DNA from: JADJEI01 sp035328465
Lineage (GTDB): Bacteria; Bacteroidota; Ignavibacteria; Ignavibacteriales; Ignavibacteriaceae
NCBI GenBank assembly: GCA_035328465.1
Contig: DAOLIQ010000113.1
Coordinates: forward strand, 1 to 8,330
Length of the DNA stretch: 8,330 bases
Reading direction: 5' to 3'
This document shows, piece by piece, positions 1 through 7,235 of the stretch (its first letter is position 1; every line of letters starts with the position of its first letter). The position numbers were made by a program, and so were the translations under genes. The notes beneath the pieces are model-generated. The model was not told the origin of the DNA. It saw only the letters and a program-made list of their open reading frames with translations, and did no database searches.

Positions 1-2
1 CT

Positions 3-3000
3 GAGTATTTCTGTGTATCAGATAATTCTTATCTTTTACCGGATTCTGTTGTTCGTAATATTCCATCGGACTTAAGAAATACTTCCAACGGTGCAGACTA
101 TATAATTATCACACATCCTGATTTTATAGAAGCTGCAAATAGGCTAGCTGAATTCAGAATAAATAATTTCTCAGATTCCTCAATCGCCAATCCTCGAGTT
201 AAGGTTGTTGATGTTAGAGATATTTATAAAGAATTTTCATACGGTTTATTGGATCCATACGCAATAAAATATTTTGTCCAATATGCTTTCGAGAATTGGG
301 AATCACCTGCCCCCAGCTACATCGCTTTAATGGGAGATATGTCCTATGATTATAGGCATTTGGTAAGTACGGATCACTATAATTATATCCCTGCGATTCC
401 ATATTTTGCGACTGGTTACGGGCAAGCCGCAAGTGATAATAATTTTGTCGCAGTTACGGGCATTGATCTCTCTCCTGACCTTGCCATCGGAAGAATTTCT
501 TGTGAAACTCTTGATGAGGCAAATATTTTGGTGGATAAAATAATTAATTATCCCGGCGATAATTCGAAAGACTGGAAACAGAATGTTCTGCTTCTTTCTT
601 CCGGCTTAAGTCTTGAAGATGAAAACTCTTTTGGATTTAACGATGCAAATATTTTATTACAAAACGCTTATGTTTATCCTGAAGGAATTAACACTACTAA
701 GATCTTTAGATATCCAAATAAACCGGAATACATCCCGTATCAGGGTGAAGGACCGCAAATGCGTGAAGGATTTAATGAGGGGGCAGTAATAGCAAATTAT
801 TACGGGCATGGAGGAGGATATCAATGGGATCTAGTTTTTCTAAATGATGATATTTATCTTCTTGAAAATGGAAACAGGATGCCATTCATTTCAAGTGTAA
901 CCTGTTATACGGCTCACTTTGATAATCAGGATGTATTTGGAGAACAATTTAATAAGATTCCCGGTAAAGGAAGTATTGGATTTTGGGGCAGTTCGGGTCT
1001 AACTTATTGGGGCGTTGGCAAAGATATCAATCAACATTTTTTTAATGAAGTTTTTAAGTTAAGAAATCACATTGTAGGCAAAGCCATTCTGCATGCAAAA
1101 AATCAAGTAGGTAATTCTGGTATCTATGGGTTACAACTTGCATTGTTAACTTTACTTGGTGATCCAATGTTGACACTTGCAATTCCTAACGAGCCGGATT
1201 TTGTTATCAACAGTTCAGGCATTACTATTACTCCCAGCAACCCCCTTGTTGAAGATACTGTAAAAGTGAAAGCACTTGTTCAAAACAAAGGCATTGTATT
1301 TTCAGGTGATTCAGTTTTGGTGGAACTTTTTGCAACTTCGGTTGACACTTCATATATGGTGGGCTCCACTAAACTATCAAGTTTTGGTGAACTTGACTCA
1401 GCATTCTTTGACTGGACGCCTACTATGAGCGGATTATTCGAATTGAAAATTGAAGTTAACAGTGATTCGCATCTATTTGAAGAAGATCATTCTGATAACA
1501 CTGCTTCATCCTATTTCGCTGTGTTCGATTTGGGGGAACCAAACATCATTTACCCTCTTGACGGTACAAGTTCAAGTAAGAACACGGTTGATTTTTTACT
1601 ATCTGATATTGGCTATTATTTGCAAATGCCTCTTACTTATTATTTTGAGATTGATACGTCACTTTCTTTCACTTCACCAATTATTCAGAGTATTGGAATT
1701 CAGCCTCAGGACGCTATTTTAAAATGGACATCACCAAGCTTATCGACGGGTTCCTATTTTTGGCGAACCAGAATATTTAATGGGGCTGAGTTTGGTAGTT
1801 GGAGCGACATTCGAAGCTTCACAATAGGTGGAATTGATAAAAATGGGTACTATGCTGAAGATAGGATTTTAAAATCATTTCAAACTTATAATATTAATTA
1901 TTCCGACTCCAGTAATAGTCTCATTCTTAATACTGAGTTACTCCCACCAAAGCCTGATAATAAGCGATTTGTGGAAGATATTATTCCCCAGACCAGCGTA
2001 ACTGATAGTGTTGATTTAACTACAATTACCACTGATGGAACNNNNNNNNNNNNNNNNNNNNNNNNNNNNNNNNNNNNNNNNNNNNNNNNNNNNNNNNNNN
2101 NNNNNNNNNNNNNNNNNNNNNNNNNNNNNNNNNNNNNNNNNTGGACTTATGATTGGGTACACGATGAGGTTTATGCTTCTGTTTACCGTGAATCCGGTTA
2201 TCCACCAAAGTTTTCTAAGTTTCGTGGAAGCTACACGGATGCTGAGGGAACTATTTACACTGAAGAAGTCGGAAATGATGTTTTAAAATGGAATAGCGTT
2301 TCATACGAGGTTCAGAGCGAAGGTTCTTCCGGAATTTACAAAGCTGATTTAGAAGGACTAAACAAGGCTGATAATATTTGGCAAACTGCTTATCCCGAAA
2401 TCAAATCACCTTTTGATCTAAGTGGTTTAGACCTATCCCAATATTCTAAACTTAGACTATTTGTTACATTTAGTGACTCGAGCTTCGGCGGATCACAGCC
2501 GCTTCAGCTCAAGAATGTTCATTTTGATTACGTTGAAAAACCGGAGGTCGTATTAATTTCAGATAATTTAAAATTTAATCCTGACAGCCTGATGCAGGGG
2601 TTTGACATCAATATGGATTTCAAAGTCAGCAATGTTTCTCATACTTCCGTTGACAGCGTTACATTACAATTCTTTCTTAATAGTTCTGATACACCTTTCT
2701 TTACTCCTACAGTGAATTTGGTTGGTGATAGCAGTAGCTCGGTTAGCTATGTAATTCCTACTTCGGCTTTATTATTTGACAATCCTGTTCTAGTGTTTGC
2801 TACTGCTCCGACTCAGGAATTTTTCACCTATAATAATATCACTAATAGGAGTTTTTATGTCTCAAGAGATTCTTTAAAACCAAATTTCAATATAACTTTT
2901 GATGGAAAGGATATTATTGACGGCGATATTATATCTGCAAAACCGGAAGTTGTGATTACGCTTGAAGATAATAGTCCACTTCCACTTGATACAACATTCT

Positions 3001-3515
3001 TCACTATCGTTCATAATAATGTCCCCTTAAATTTTAGCGATCCTAAAATTCACTTCGATTACACTCCATATCCAAATTCAAAAGCTACCATTACGTGGAA
3101 TCCAATTTTGGATGACGGACGTCATTCACTCGAGGTATTGGCAAAAGATGCTTCGAATAATTTTTTCGATTCAACTTCGTATCGCACTAACTTCTCTGTA
3201 TTTAATGATCCAAATGTAGTAGATGTGTACAATTACCCTAATCCGTTCGAAGATGAAACATATTTTACCTTCAATCTGCACGGCTCAGAGATTCCAGAAT
3301 CAATGACAATAAAGGTTTATACTGTGGCAGGAAGATTGATAAGAAATTTCTTGATTACATCCGCTCAAATAGTCCCGGGATTTAATCAAATTAAATGGGA
3401 TGGCAGAGATGAAGATGGTGATTTGATAGCTAATGGTTTGTATTTTTATAAGTTAATTACAAAAATTGGTGGTGAATCAAAAACCATTACTCAAAAACTT
3501 GTTAAAATGAAGTAA
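3..3515 (+). CDS. Gingipain-family (C25) cysteine peptidase with Ig-like domains and C-terminal sorting domain, 5' partial
   Basis: Secreted or surface-attached cysteine endopeptidase. The frame is open to the left edge, so the start and any signal peptide lie outside; an internal TTG at 249 is not the start, because homologous sequence (GADYIIITHPDF) precedes it. Numbering visible residues from position 3, the peptidase core spans about 30-392. It holds YGHGGG with the likely catalytic His269 and SSVTCYTAHFD with Cys301; the 32-residue spacing is close to the His/Cys dyad of gingipains. It closes with LGDPMLTL. Next come a CARDB-like domain (about 396-505), a fibronectin-III-like domain (about 513-608), the N gap (680-713), a conserved-looking block (714-845), a second CARDB-like domain (about 848-950) and another beta-rich segment. 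Residues 1077-1170 (NYPNPF, VYTVAGRLI, KWDGRDEDG, NGLYFYKL) form a FlgD-like/type IX secretion sorting domain. Frame is kept across the gap, but the true missing length is unknown. A PorU sortase is the main alternative; the 869 residues after Cys301 argue against it. Confidence 0.88.
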   Translation, partial: EYFCVSDNSYLLPDSVVRNIPSDLRNTSNGADYIIITHPDFIEAANRLAEFRINNFSDSSIANPRVKVVDVRDIYKEFSYGLLDPYAIKYFVQYAFENWESPAPSYIALMGDMSYDYRHLVSTDHYNYIPAIPYFATGYGQAASDNNFVAVTGIDLSPDLAIGRISCETLDEANILVDKIINYPGDNSKDWKQNVLLLSSGLSLEDENSFGFNDANILLQNAYVYPEGINTTKIFRYPNKPEYIPYQGEGPQMREGFNEGAVIANYYGHGGGYQWDLVFLNDDIYLLENGNRMPFISSVTCYTAHFDNQDVFGEQFNKIPGKGSIGFWGSSGLTYWGVGKDINQHFFNEVFKLRNHIVGKAILHAKNQVGNSGIYGLQLALLTLLGDPMLTLAIPNEPDFVINSSGITITPSNPLVEDTVKVKALVQNKGIVFSGDSVLVELFATSVDTSYMVGSTKLSSFGELDSAFFDWTPTMSGLFELKIEVNSDSHLFEEDHSDNTASSYFAVFDLGEPNIIYPLDGTSSSKNTVDFLLSDIGYYLQMPLTYYFEIDTSLSFTSPIIQSIGIQPQDAILKWTSPSLSTGSYFWRTRIFNGAEFGSWSDIRSFTIGGIDKNGYYAEDRILKSFQTYNINYSDSSNSLILNTELLPPKPDNKRFVEDIIPQTSVTDSVDLTTITTDGXXXXXXXXXXXXXXXXXXXXXXXXXXXXXXXXXXWTYDWVHDEVYASVYRESGYPPKFSKFRGSYTDAEGTIYTEEVGNDVLKWNSVSYEVQSEGSSGIYKADLEGLNKADNIWQTAYPEIKSPFDLSGLDLSQYSKLRLFVTFSDSSFGGSQPLQLKNVHFDYVEKPEVVLISDNLKFNPDSLMQGFDINMDFKVSNVSHTSVDSVTLQFFLNSSDTPFFTPTVNLVGDSSSSVSYVIPTSALLFDNPVLVFATAPTQEFFTYNNITNRSFYVSRDSLKPNFNITFDGKDIIDGDIISAKPEVVITLEDNSPLPLDTTFFTIVHNNVPLNFSDPKIHFDYTPYPNSKATITWNPILDDGRHSLEVLAKDASNNFFDSTSYRTNFSVFNDPNVVDVYNYPNPFEDETYFTFNLHGSEIPESMTIKVYTVAGRLIRNFLITSAQIVPGFNQIKWDGRDEDGDLIANGLYFYKLITKIGGESKTITQKLVKMK
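2042..2141. other. Assembly gap (100 N) inside the C25 peptidase gene
   Basis: There are exactly 100 N, the customary placeholder for a scaffold gap of unknown size. The reading frame is the same on both sides, which fits one gene missing 3k+1 bases, but a one-in-three coincidence gives the same result. Protein length, and any domain lying here, cannot be determined from this window. Confidence 0.97.
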
Positions 3516-3533
3516 TGATTATTAAAAGAAAAT

Positions 3534-3537
3534 AGGA
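3534..3537 (+). promoter_or_regulatory. Ribosome binding site of glmS
   Basis: AGGA lies 8 nt upstream of the glmS ATG at 3546, in the 30-nt spacer after the peptidase stop codon. It is the only clear Shine-Dalgarno match before a gene start in the window; the other starts lack one. No TAnnTTTG-type promoter is visible in the spacer, so glmS may be read from upstream. Confidence 0.6.
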
Positions 3538-3545
3538 AAATATTT

Positions 3546-5378
3546 ATGTGTGGAATTGTTGGTTATATCGGCGAAAGAAATTGTGTGCCGATTATTATTG
3601 ACGGATTAAAAAGACTTGAATATCGCGGCTACGATTCTGCTGGTATCGGGCTTATTCAAAACAATAAATCTATTGTAATAAAGAATAAAGGCAAGGTTTC
3701 TCTGCTTGAGGAGAAAATAGACGATCTTAATCTAAGTTCAACAATTGGTCTCGGTCACACGAGATGGGCAACACACGGTATCCCAAACGAGTTAAACGCA
3801 CACCCTCATAGTAATGGGGACAAAACTCTTTTCCTGATCCACAATGGTATAATTGAAAATTATCAAACTATCAAAAAATCTCTTATTAAAAACGGGTACA
3901 AATTTTTAAGTGATACAGATTCCGAAATACTTCCTCATCTAATTGATAGCTTTTTAAAAGCAGGGCACAACCTTTTTACTTCAGTACAATTGGCTTTATC
4001 CGAAGTTGAAGGCACTTATGGAATTGCGGTTATTTATGATAAGGAACCTGATAAAATTATTGCTGCCAGGAAAGGCTCGCCGTTAGTTTTAGGTATTGGC
4101 ATCAATGAAAATTTTCTCGCCTCGGATGTGACTGCAATAGTGGCTCATACAAATCAGGTTGTCTATTTAGAAGATGGGGAAATTGTTGAGCTGAGAAAAG
4201 ATAGTTTCGACGTTAAAACAATTAATGATGCCTCAATCGAAAAAGAAATTCATGAAATAACTATGAATTTAGATGAGATAAATAAAAGTGGTTACCAGCA
4301 TTTCATGTTAAAAGAAATAATGGAACAACCTGAATCAATCAGAAATGCTTTGCGCGGAAGAGTTGTCTTAGAACAGGGAACTGCCAGATTGGGCGGGCTT
4401 CGTGAAATTGTTGAAAAACTTGTCTCGGCTAATCGGTTTATTATTTCTGCTTGCGGTACTTCGTGGCATGCTGGATTAGTTGGTGAATACATGTTTGAAC
4501 AATTTTTGCGTGTTCCTACCGAAGTTGAATATGCGTCTGAATTTAGATATAGAAACCCAATTGTCGGAAAAGACGATGTGATATTTTTTATTTCACAGAG
4601 TGGTGAAACGGCAGATTCACTTGCTGCTTTGCGGGAGGCTAAATTCAGAGGCGCAACTGTACTTGGAATCTGCAACGTTGTTGGGAGTTCCATTGCAAGA
4701 GAAAGTGATGCAGGAGTTTATATTCATGCCGGACCCGAAATTGGTGTTGCTTCAACTAAAGCCTTTACAGCTCAATTAGCGGTACTTGCACTAATTACTC
4801 TCTTTGTCGCCCGCAGAAAAAACATGAGCATGGTTGATGGTAAAGCTATTTGTGAAGAACTGCTTTCCATTCCCGATAAAGTAGAAAAAATATTAAAGTT
4901 AAATAGTGAAATTGAAATGATTGCTGAAGAGTTTAAAGATTCAAGAAATTTTTTATATCTCGGGCGCGGTTACAATTTTCCTGCTGCCCTCGAAGGGGCT
5001 TTGAAGCTAAAAGAAATTTCCTACATCCATGCTGAAGGTTATCCAGCTGCTGAAATGAAACATGGTCCAATAGCATTAATAGACGAAAATATGCCGGTTG
5101 TATTCATTGCGCCAAAAGATTCCACTTATGAAAAAATTAGAAGCAATATAGAAGAAGTTAAAGCTCGTGGAGGCAGACTAATTGCAATTGCTTCAGAAAG
5201 TGACGACTCAATACACGAGTTGGTAGATTATACAATAAGGATACCCGACACAATACGAATGCTAATGCCAATACTTACTTCCATTCCTTTACAATTACTT
5301 GCCTATCACATCGCAGTCAAAAAAGGATTAAATGTAGATCAACCAAGAAATCTTGCAAAAAGCGTGACGGTTGAATAA
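3546..5378 (+). CDS. glmS: Glutamine--fructose-6-phosphate aminotransferase (isomerizing), GlmS
   Basis: Cytoplasmic enzyme converting fructose-6-phosphate and glutamine into glucosamine-6-phosphate and glutamate, the first committed step towards UDP-GlcNAc for peptidoglycan and lipopolysaccharide. The protein has 610 residues, essentially the E. coli length (609). The N-terminal class II glutaminase domain begins MCGIVGYIG, so Cys2 becomes the nucleophile after Met removal. It also has GHTRWATHG (Arg73), HNGIIENY (Asn100-Gly101) and SDTDSE (Asp125). Two SIS sugar-phosphate domains follow: ACGTSWHAG (302-310) and SQSGETADS (350-358) in the first, and LGRGYNFPAALEGALKLKE (472-490) in the second. 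Glu490 and His506 (KHGPIAL) match the isomerase residues Glu488 and His504 of E. coli. The C-terminal tail DQPRNLAKSVTVE, which carries the active-site Lys, is intact. The ATG start is fixed by the catalytic Cys. It lies 30 nt after the peptidase gene; co-transcription is possible but the two functions are unrelated. Nothing suggests truncation. No glmS ribozyme-like leader can fit in the 30-nt spacer. Confidence 0.98.
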   Translation: MCGIVGYIGERNCVPIIIDGLKRLEYRGYDSAGIGLIQNNKSIVIKNKGKVSLLEEKIDDLNLSSTIGLGHTRWATHGIPNELNAHPHSNGDKTLFLIHNGIIENYQTIKKSLIKNGYKFLSDTDSEILPHLIDSFLKAGHNLFTSVQLALSEVEGTYGIAVIYDKEPDKIIAARKGSPLVLGIGINENFLASDVTAIVAHTNQVVYLEDGEIVELRKDSFDVKTINDASIEKEIHEITMNLDEINKSGYQHFMLKEIMEQPESIRNALRGRVVLEQGTARLGGLREIVEKLVSANRFIISACGTSWHAGLVGEYMFEQFLRVPTEVEYASEFRYRNPIVGKDDVIFFISQSGETADSLAALREAKFRGATVLGICNVVGSSIARESDAGVYIHAGPEIGVASTKAFTAQLAVLALITLFVARRKNMSMVDGKAICEELLSIPDKVEKILKLNSEIEMIAEEFKDSRNFLYLGRGYNFPAALEGALKLKEISYIHAEGYPAAEMKHGPIALIDENMPVVFIAPKDSTYEKIRSNIEEVKARGGRLIAIASESDDSIHELVDYTIRIPDTIRMLMPILTSIPLQLLAYHIAVKKGLNVDQPRNLAKSVTVE

Positions 5379-5394
5379 TAAATCTAAGTTCTCG

Positions 5395-5425
5395 TTTGCA
5401 GATTCATAGTAAAATATTATTTTTG
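5395..5425 (+). promoter_or_regulatory. Bacteroidota-type promoter for tRNA-Phe
   Basis: TTTG at 5395-5398 (the -33 element), a 19-nt spacer, then TATTTTTG at 5418-5425. This matches the TTTG / N19 / TAnnTTTG form described for the primary sigma factor of Bacteroides and Flavobacterium. Initiation would fall around 5430-5433, a few bases before the mature tRNA 5' end at 5438. It sits in the 59-nt spacer after glmS. No good sigma70 TTGACA/TATAAT pair with 16-18 nt spacing is visible. Single TAnnTTTG matches arise by chance in AT-rich DNA (one is at 440-447 inside the peptidase gene), so the call rests on position and spacing. Confidence 0.6.
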
Positions 5426-5437
5426 CAGAACGTTTTC

Positions 5438-5510
5438 GGGCAGGTAGCTCAGTCGGTAGAGCAATGGACTGAAAATCCATGTGTCGGCGGTTCAATTCCG
5501 TCCCTGCCCA
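5438..5510 (+). tRNA. tRNA-Phe (anticodon GAA)
   Basis: The full cloverleaf can be folded by eye. The acceptor stem GGGCAGG (5438-5444) pairs perfectly with CCTGCCC (5503-5509). The D arm is GCTC / GAGC (5447-5450, 5459-5462) with loop AGTCGGTA. The anticodon stem is ATGGA / TCCAT (5464-5468, 5476-5480) with loop CTGAAAA and anticodon GAA at 5471-5473. The variable loop is GTGTC. The T arm is GGCGG / CCGTC with one G-T pair and loop TTCAATT. The discriminator base is A5510. Length is 73 nt without CCA; the next bases are CTT, so CCA must be added after transcription. The gene has its own promoter and terminator, so it is a single-tRNA transcription unit. Confidence 0.97.
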
Positions 5511-5515
5511 CTTTC

Positions 5516-5538
5516 AGGCGATTACCGGGTCGCCTTTT
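5516..5538 (+). terminator. Rho-independent terminator of tRNA-Phe
   Basis: A perfect 6-bp stem AGGCGA (5516-5521) / TCGCCT (5530-5535) with an 8-nt loop TTACCGGG is followed by at least three T before the N run. The T tract is cut by the gap, so its length is unknown. It begins 5 nt after the tRNA 3' end, the expected place for the end of this unit. Confidence 0.7.
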
Positions 5539-5638
5539 NNNNNNNNNNNNNNNNNNNNNNNNNNNNNNNNNNNNNNNNNNNNNNNNNNNNNNNNNNNNNN
5601 NNNNNNNNNNNNNNNNNNNNNNNNNNNNNNNNNNNNNN
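5539..5638. other. Assembly gap (100 N) between tRNA-Phe and the outer-membrane protein gene
   Basis: There are exactly 100 N, again a placeholder. It starts inside the T tract of the tRNA terminator and ends 21 nt before the next gene's start. Whole genes could be missing here, as could the promoter of the beta-barrel gene. A forward reading frame that appears to run from position 5396 through the gap into the next gene is not real, because it covers the tRNA. Confidence 0.97.
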
Positions 5639-5659
5639 ATTATTTCAAATGAATGCCTT

Positions 5660-6196
5660 ATGAAAAAACTTTTTACCTTAATTGCTTTCTTATATTTATT
5701 TTCTACTTCTCCATTTGCACAAAATTCATATTTAATCGTTGAGTCCGGTTTGGCTGAGCCATTCTCGGCTTTCGGAAACACACATAAAAATGGTTTTTCA
5801 AGTGCTCTTAGTTTTGCAATAAATCCACATTACGAATCACGAGGATTCAATTATTTTCTAACCGCTTCTGTTGGTTACCAAAGGTTCGAATCTAATGACG
5901 ACCCAAATTATGTTAGTCATATTGTGCCTATTACATTCGGAGCCATTTTCCCTTTTGGACAAGATTGGTTTGTCCCGTATTTAAAAGGCGAGGTTGGTGC
6001 TTTTATTGGAGAATATGATAATGGGTTTGAAAAAGTAAATGAAACTTCATTTGGCTTCGCACCTGGAGTTGGCTTTTTCTTTGCCTTAAACCGTTTTTGG
6101 GGTTTAGATATCCAGGCAAAATTTACGAAGGTATTAAAAAAGAATGACGAAATTGGGTATTTCGGTTATCATGGCGGTTTAGTCTTTCGTTTTTAG
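5660..6196 (+). CDS. Small outer-membrane beta-barrel protein (hypothetical)
   Basis: Predicted outer-membrane protein of 178 residues; function unknown. The start at ATG 5660 is chosen because it gives a classic signal peptide: MKK, a hydrophobic stretch LFTLIAFLYLF, then STSPFA with probable cleavage before Gln21, the common 'FAQ' pattern of Bacteroidota exports. The mature part alternates polar and aromatic/hydrophobic residues in short strands separated by turns containing Gly, Asn and Asp (YFLTASVGYQRF, VPITFGAIFPFG, PYLKGEVGAFIG, FGFAPGVGFFFAL, LDIQAKFTKVL). It ends YHGGLVFRF, a C-terminal aromatic beta-signal typical of proteins inserted by the Bam complex. About eight strands would fit the OmpA/OmpX-like 'outer membrane protein beta-barrel' class. 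No enzyme motif and no peptidoglycan-binding OmpA domain is present. No Shine-Dalgarno sequence precedes the ATG. The upstream region is lost in the gap. Neighbours give no functional clue. Confidence 0.85.
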   Translation: MKKLFTLIAFLYLFSTSPFAQNSYLIVESGLAEPFSAFGNTHKNGFSSALSFAINPHYESRGFNYFLTASVGYQRFESNDDPNYVSHIVPITFGAIFPFGQDWFVPYLKGEVGAFIGEYDNGFEKVNETSFGFAPGVGFFFALNRFWGLDIQAKFTKVLKKNDEIGYFGYHGGLVFRF

Positions 6197-6285
6197 TCTG
6201 CGGATTTATTTTATTGTTCGCTTACATCTAAATTCAGATCTTGATTTGTATTGCTTAAATTTTTCTGAACTGCAGTCTTATCAGA

Positions 6286-6317
6286 GTTGAATAAACAAAA
6301 TCTCCTGCCTATATTTG
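6286..6317 (+). promoter_or_regulatory. Bacteroidota-type promoter for the purC cluster
   Basis: GTTG at 6286-6289 (TTG at 6287-6289), a 20-nt spacer, then TATATTTG at 6310-6317 fit the TTG / N17-23 / TAnnTTTG pattern. Initiation near 6323-6325 would leave a leader of about 15 nt, A-rich and without a Shine-Dalgarno sequence, before the purC ATG at 6339. The rest of the 142-nt spacer (6197-6338) shows no convincing terminator for the beta-barrel gene, no small ORF with support, and no riboswitch-like structure that I can see. Confidence 0.55.
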
Positions 6318-6338
6318 TCATAAAAATAAAATACCAAA

Positions 6339-7235
6339 ATGGCTGATCAAATTATTCTTGAAACTAATTTCCCAAAATTGAAATTGGTTAAACGCGGTAA
6401 AGTAAGAGATATTTACGATTTGGGAGAATACTTTCTCATTGTATCCTCTGATAGATTATCAGCGTTCGATGTTATTCTGAATCAAGGAATTCCTTTCAAA
6501 GGGAAAGTTTTAAATAAAATTTCACAATTCTGGTTTGACTTCAGCAAAAATATTATTGCCAATCATTTGATTTCCACTGATGTCAATAAATTTACTCCCG
6601 CTTGTGCAGATTATAAAAATGATCTCGATGGAAGGTCTATGATGGTTAAAAAAACTGAAGTTATTCCAATTGAGTGTATTGTTAGAGGTTACATTTCAGG
6701 ATCAGGGTGGGTGGATTATCAGAAAAGCGGTTCGATATCAGGTTTAAGACTGCCTAAAGGATTGGTCGAATCTGAAAAATTGCCTGAACCAATTTTTACC
6801 CCGTCCACAAAAGCCGAAATTGGAGATCATGATCAGAACATTTCATTTCTTGAAGCTGAAAAAATAGTCGGTAGAACTAATATTCTTAAATTACAAGAAA
6901 CTGCTTTAAGCATTTATAAAAGCACTTCGGATTATGCTGCGACAAAGGGAATAATTATTGCCGATACTAAAATGGAATTCGGTTTAATCAATAATGAAAT
7001 AATTTTAATTGATGAATTACTTACCCCGGATTCTTCTCGTTTCTGGTCTGCTGAAAATTACAAAAAAGGAGAGTCTCAGGATAGTTTTGACAAACAATTT
7101 ATAAGAGATTATCTTCTTTCAATTAACTTTAATAAGCAGCCGCCCCCACCTGACCTTCCCCAGGAAATTATTAAAATGACAAGTCAGAAATATCTGGAAG
7201 CACTTAACTTGCTTACAGGACTAACAGTAAATTGA
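6339..7235 (+). CDS. purC: Phosphoribosylaminoimidazole-succinocarboxamide synthase (SAICAR synthetase), PurC
   Basis: ATP-dependent ligase joining CAIR and aspartate to give SAICAR in de novo purine synthesis. The protein has 298 residues: the longer type also seen in yeast Ade1, not the roughly 240-residue type of E. coli and Bacillus. Landmarks are KRGKVRDIYDLG (18-29, nucleotide-binding loop), SSDRLSAFDVI (36-46), IPIECIVRGYISGSGW (109-124, family signature 1), PIFTPSTKAEIGDHDQNIS (151-169), IIADTKMEFG (206-215, signature 2) and LIDELLTPDSSRFW (223-236). All are intact, so the enzyme is probably active. The ATG start at 6339 gives the usual short N-terminal extension before the first strand and sits just after a promoter. 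The stop TGA shares its last base with the ATG of the DUF971 gene, suggesting translational coupling. No other pur gene is in the window. Confidence 0.97.
   Translation: MADQIILETNFPKLKLVKRGKVRDIYDLGEYFLIVSSDRLSAFDVILNQGIPFKGKVLNKISQFWFDFSKNIIANHLISTDVNKFTPACADYKNDLDGRSMMVKKTEVIPIECIVRGYISGSGWVDYQKSGSISGLRLPKGLVESEKLPEPIFTPSTKAEIGDHDQNISFLEAEKIVGRTNILKLQETALSIYKSTSDYAATKGIIIADTKMEFGLINNEIILIDELLTPDSSRFWSAENYKKGESQDSFDKQFIRDYLLSINFNKQPPPPDLPQEIIKMTSQKYLEALNLLTGLTVN

Noticed and set aside
249..251. TTG as the start of the peptidase gene
   Set aside because: The same frame is open to the left edge and encodes typical C25 sequence (GADYIIITHPDF and the strand leading to DVRDIYKEFSYG) upstream, so the gene begins outside the window.
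214..432. Reverse-strand open frame of 72 codons
   Set aside because: It is opposite the conserved start of the C25 catalytic domain; no domain or start signal supports it.
440..447. TAATTTTG promoter-like box
   Set aside because: It matches TAnnTTTG but lies deep inside the peptidase gene; a few such matches are expected by chance in 8 kb of AT-rich DNA.
1450..1722. Forward open frame of 90 codons in another frame within the peptidase gene
   Set aside because: It overlaps the CARDB- and fibronectin-like domains of the real gene; its Leu/Ile-rich composition is typical of an out-of-frame reading of AT-rich coding DNA.
4292..4693. Reverse-strand open frame of 133 codons
   Set aside because: It lies wholly inside glmS, whose catalytic motifs are continuous here. 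The reverse product shows no recognisable domain; it is a shadow of the coding strand.
5396..5659. N-terminal extension of the beta-barrel protein back to 5396
   Set aside because: This would translate the tRNA-Phe gene and cross a gap of unknown size. The signal peptide starting at 5660 marks the real N-terminus.
6230..6247. Imperfect palindrome AAATTCAGATCTTGATTT as an operator or terminator
   Set aside because: Two mismatched pairs on each arm, no loop and no following T tract; imperfect palindromes of this kind are expected in AT-rich spacers.
6263..6286. Possible hairpin TCTGA … TCAGA after the beta-barrel gene as a terminator
   Set aside because: Only a 5-bp AT-containing stem with a long loop and no T run behind it.
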